This document shows positions 13,324-13,590 of a stretch of 13,590 nucleotides of DNA, in pieces. Within the stretch, counting starts at the first letter, position 1. Each line of letters begins with the position of its first letter. Both the position numbers and the translations under genes were made by a program. The notes under the pieces are model-generated. The model was not told the DNA's origin and made no database searches. It worked only from the letters and a program-made list of their open reading frames with translations. This DNA is from an uncultured Megasphaera sp. (GTDB lineage: Bacteria > Bacillota > Negativicutes > Veillonellales > Megasphaeraceae), in contig UQHB01000054.1 of the NCBI GenBank assembly GCA_900540735.1, positions 1 through 13,590 on the forward strand, read 5' to 3'.

Positions 13324-13590
13324 CTAGACAGCGAATTTTGCATTGCCTACTTTACCGCTATCTGCGCGCATGTACCAGTTGCTCGGCCACGTATTATTTT
13401 CTGCACTGCTGCCTTCGTGATTGTGGTAGCGAGCTTCGGCATTAATCTGGAAGGACGGCGTATCGCTGACTTGTTTCGTATGAATATTGATGACACCACC
13501 GACGGCATCGGGGCCGTATTTTGCGGTCGCTGCATCGCGGATGATTTCAATATGGTCGATGTTTTCGGCACCAATACGCATGGCTTCGTC
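13324..13590 (-). pseudogene. fragment 1: receptor plug end and first barrel strands
   Basis: The open frame runs in from the right edge to TAG at 13324-13326. It holds the conserved plug end (IEIIRDAATAKYGPDAVGGVINI), the strongest evidence for a TonB-dependent receptor, and the first strands (FQINAEARYHNH). After the TAG, homologous-looking sequence (GQQNRSFTAGKDALVDFRPSLRYYG) continues in the frame displaced by one base, so one nucleotide appears to be missing close to GTCTAGGG. Confidence 0.8.

Larger units (their letters stand above)
9321..13590 (-). pseudogene. TonB-dependent receptor fused to a porin-like barrel, interrupted by two frameshifts and two stops (partial)
   Basis: The 5' end (signal peptide, TonB box, most of the plug) lies beyond the window. 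Restoring one lost base at each frameshift gives about 1423 visible residues. The order is: end of the plug (IEIIRDAATAKYGPDAVGGVIN); a TonB receptor barrel ending in AYVGIDNLFNHRDDD and RIGANIKF (codons ending at 11453), where a normal receptor would stop; a linker of about 46 residues (11452-11315), first Ala/Lys/Glu-rich then Thr-rich; then a second region of about 660 residues starting DWFLSKPSD, with amphipathic strands and a terminal VSYKF, typical of an outer-membrane porin. Lesions: frameshift at about 13324, TGA at 12872-12874, frameshift near 10557, TAG at 9741-9743. It would have imported a large ligand across the outer membrane; the ligand is unknown. Either a recent pseudogene or an intact gene with base-call errors. 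Confidence 0.85.

Overview
The window looks like chromosome from a Gram-negative (diderm) Firmicute of the class Negativicutes, the Megasphaera/Veillonella type. It combines Firmicutes-style features (a tRNA-responsive T-box leader, strong AGGAGG ribosome binding sites, Gram-positive-type temperate phage genes) with outer-membrane proteins (a TonB-dependent receptor joined to a porin-like barrel). The genus is inference; no rRNA is present.

Bases 1 to about 4750 are one end of an integrated temperate phage or phage-like element. A compact lysogeny switch sits at 1969-2937: a Cro-like repressor on the minus strand, a CI/LexA-like self-cleaving repressor on the plus strand, and between them four near-identical 19-bp operators plus a consensus promoter. 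Leftward from Cro runs an early operon of small genes: a 58-aa protein, a small HTH protein, a membrane LysM protein, a second XRE regulator, a hypothetical protein, and the start of a Gp157-family protein cut by the window edge. Rightward lie the CI repressor, a two-helix membrane protein (possible superinfection exclusion or lysogenic-conversion protein) and a tyrosine integrase. The integrase abuts the 3' end of the host rpsI gene, so the element-chromosome junction should lie near 4709-4880.

Bases 4791-5840 hold the host rplM-rpsI operon on the minus strand, with a consensus promoter, an 88-nt leader and a clear terminator. Divergent from it is a methionine operon on the plus strand (5985-8682): consensus promoter with upstream A-tracts, a T-box leader with specifier ATG (Met), metY (O-acetylhomoserine sulfhydrylase) and metA. 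MetA carries Glu111, the residue linked to acetyl-CoA use. The two enzymes therefore form a coherent acetyl-route from homoserine to homocysteine, switched on when tRNA-Met is uncharged.

Bases 8635-9320 contain terminators for both strands and about 500 bases of non-coding, hairpin-rich DNA that I cannot assign. From 9321 to the right edge, on the minus strand, is the 3' part of a very large outer-membrane gene: a TonB-dependent receptor followed, after an Ala/Lys- then Thr-rich linker, by a second porin-like barrel in the same frame. It is interrupted by two frameshifts and two in-frame stops, so it is either a recent pseudogene or a badly sequenced intact gene. The receptor-porin fusion is the most unusual thing in the window.
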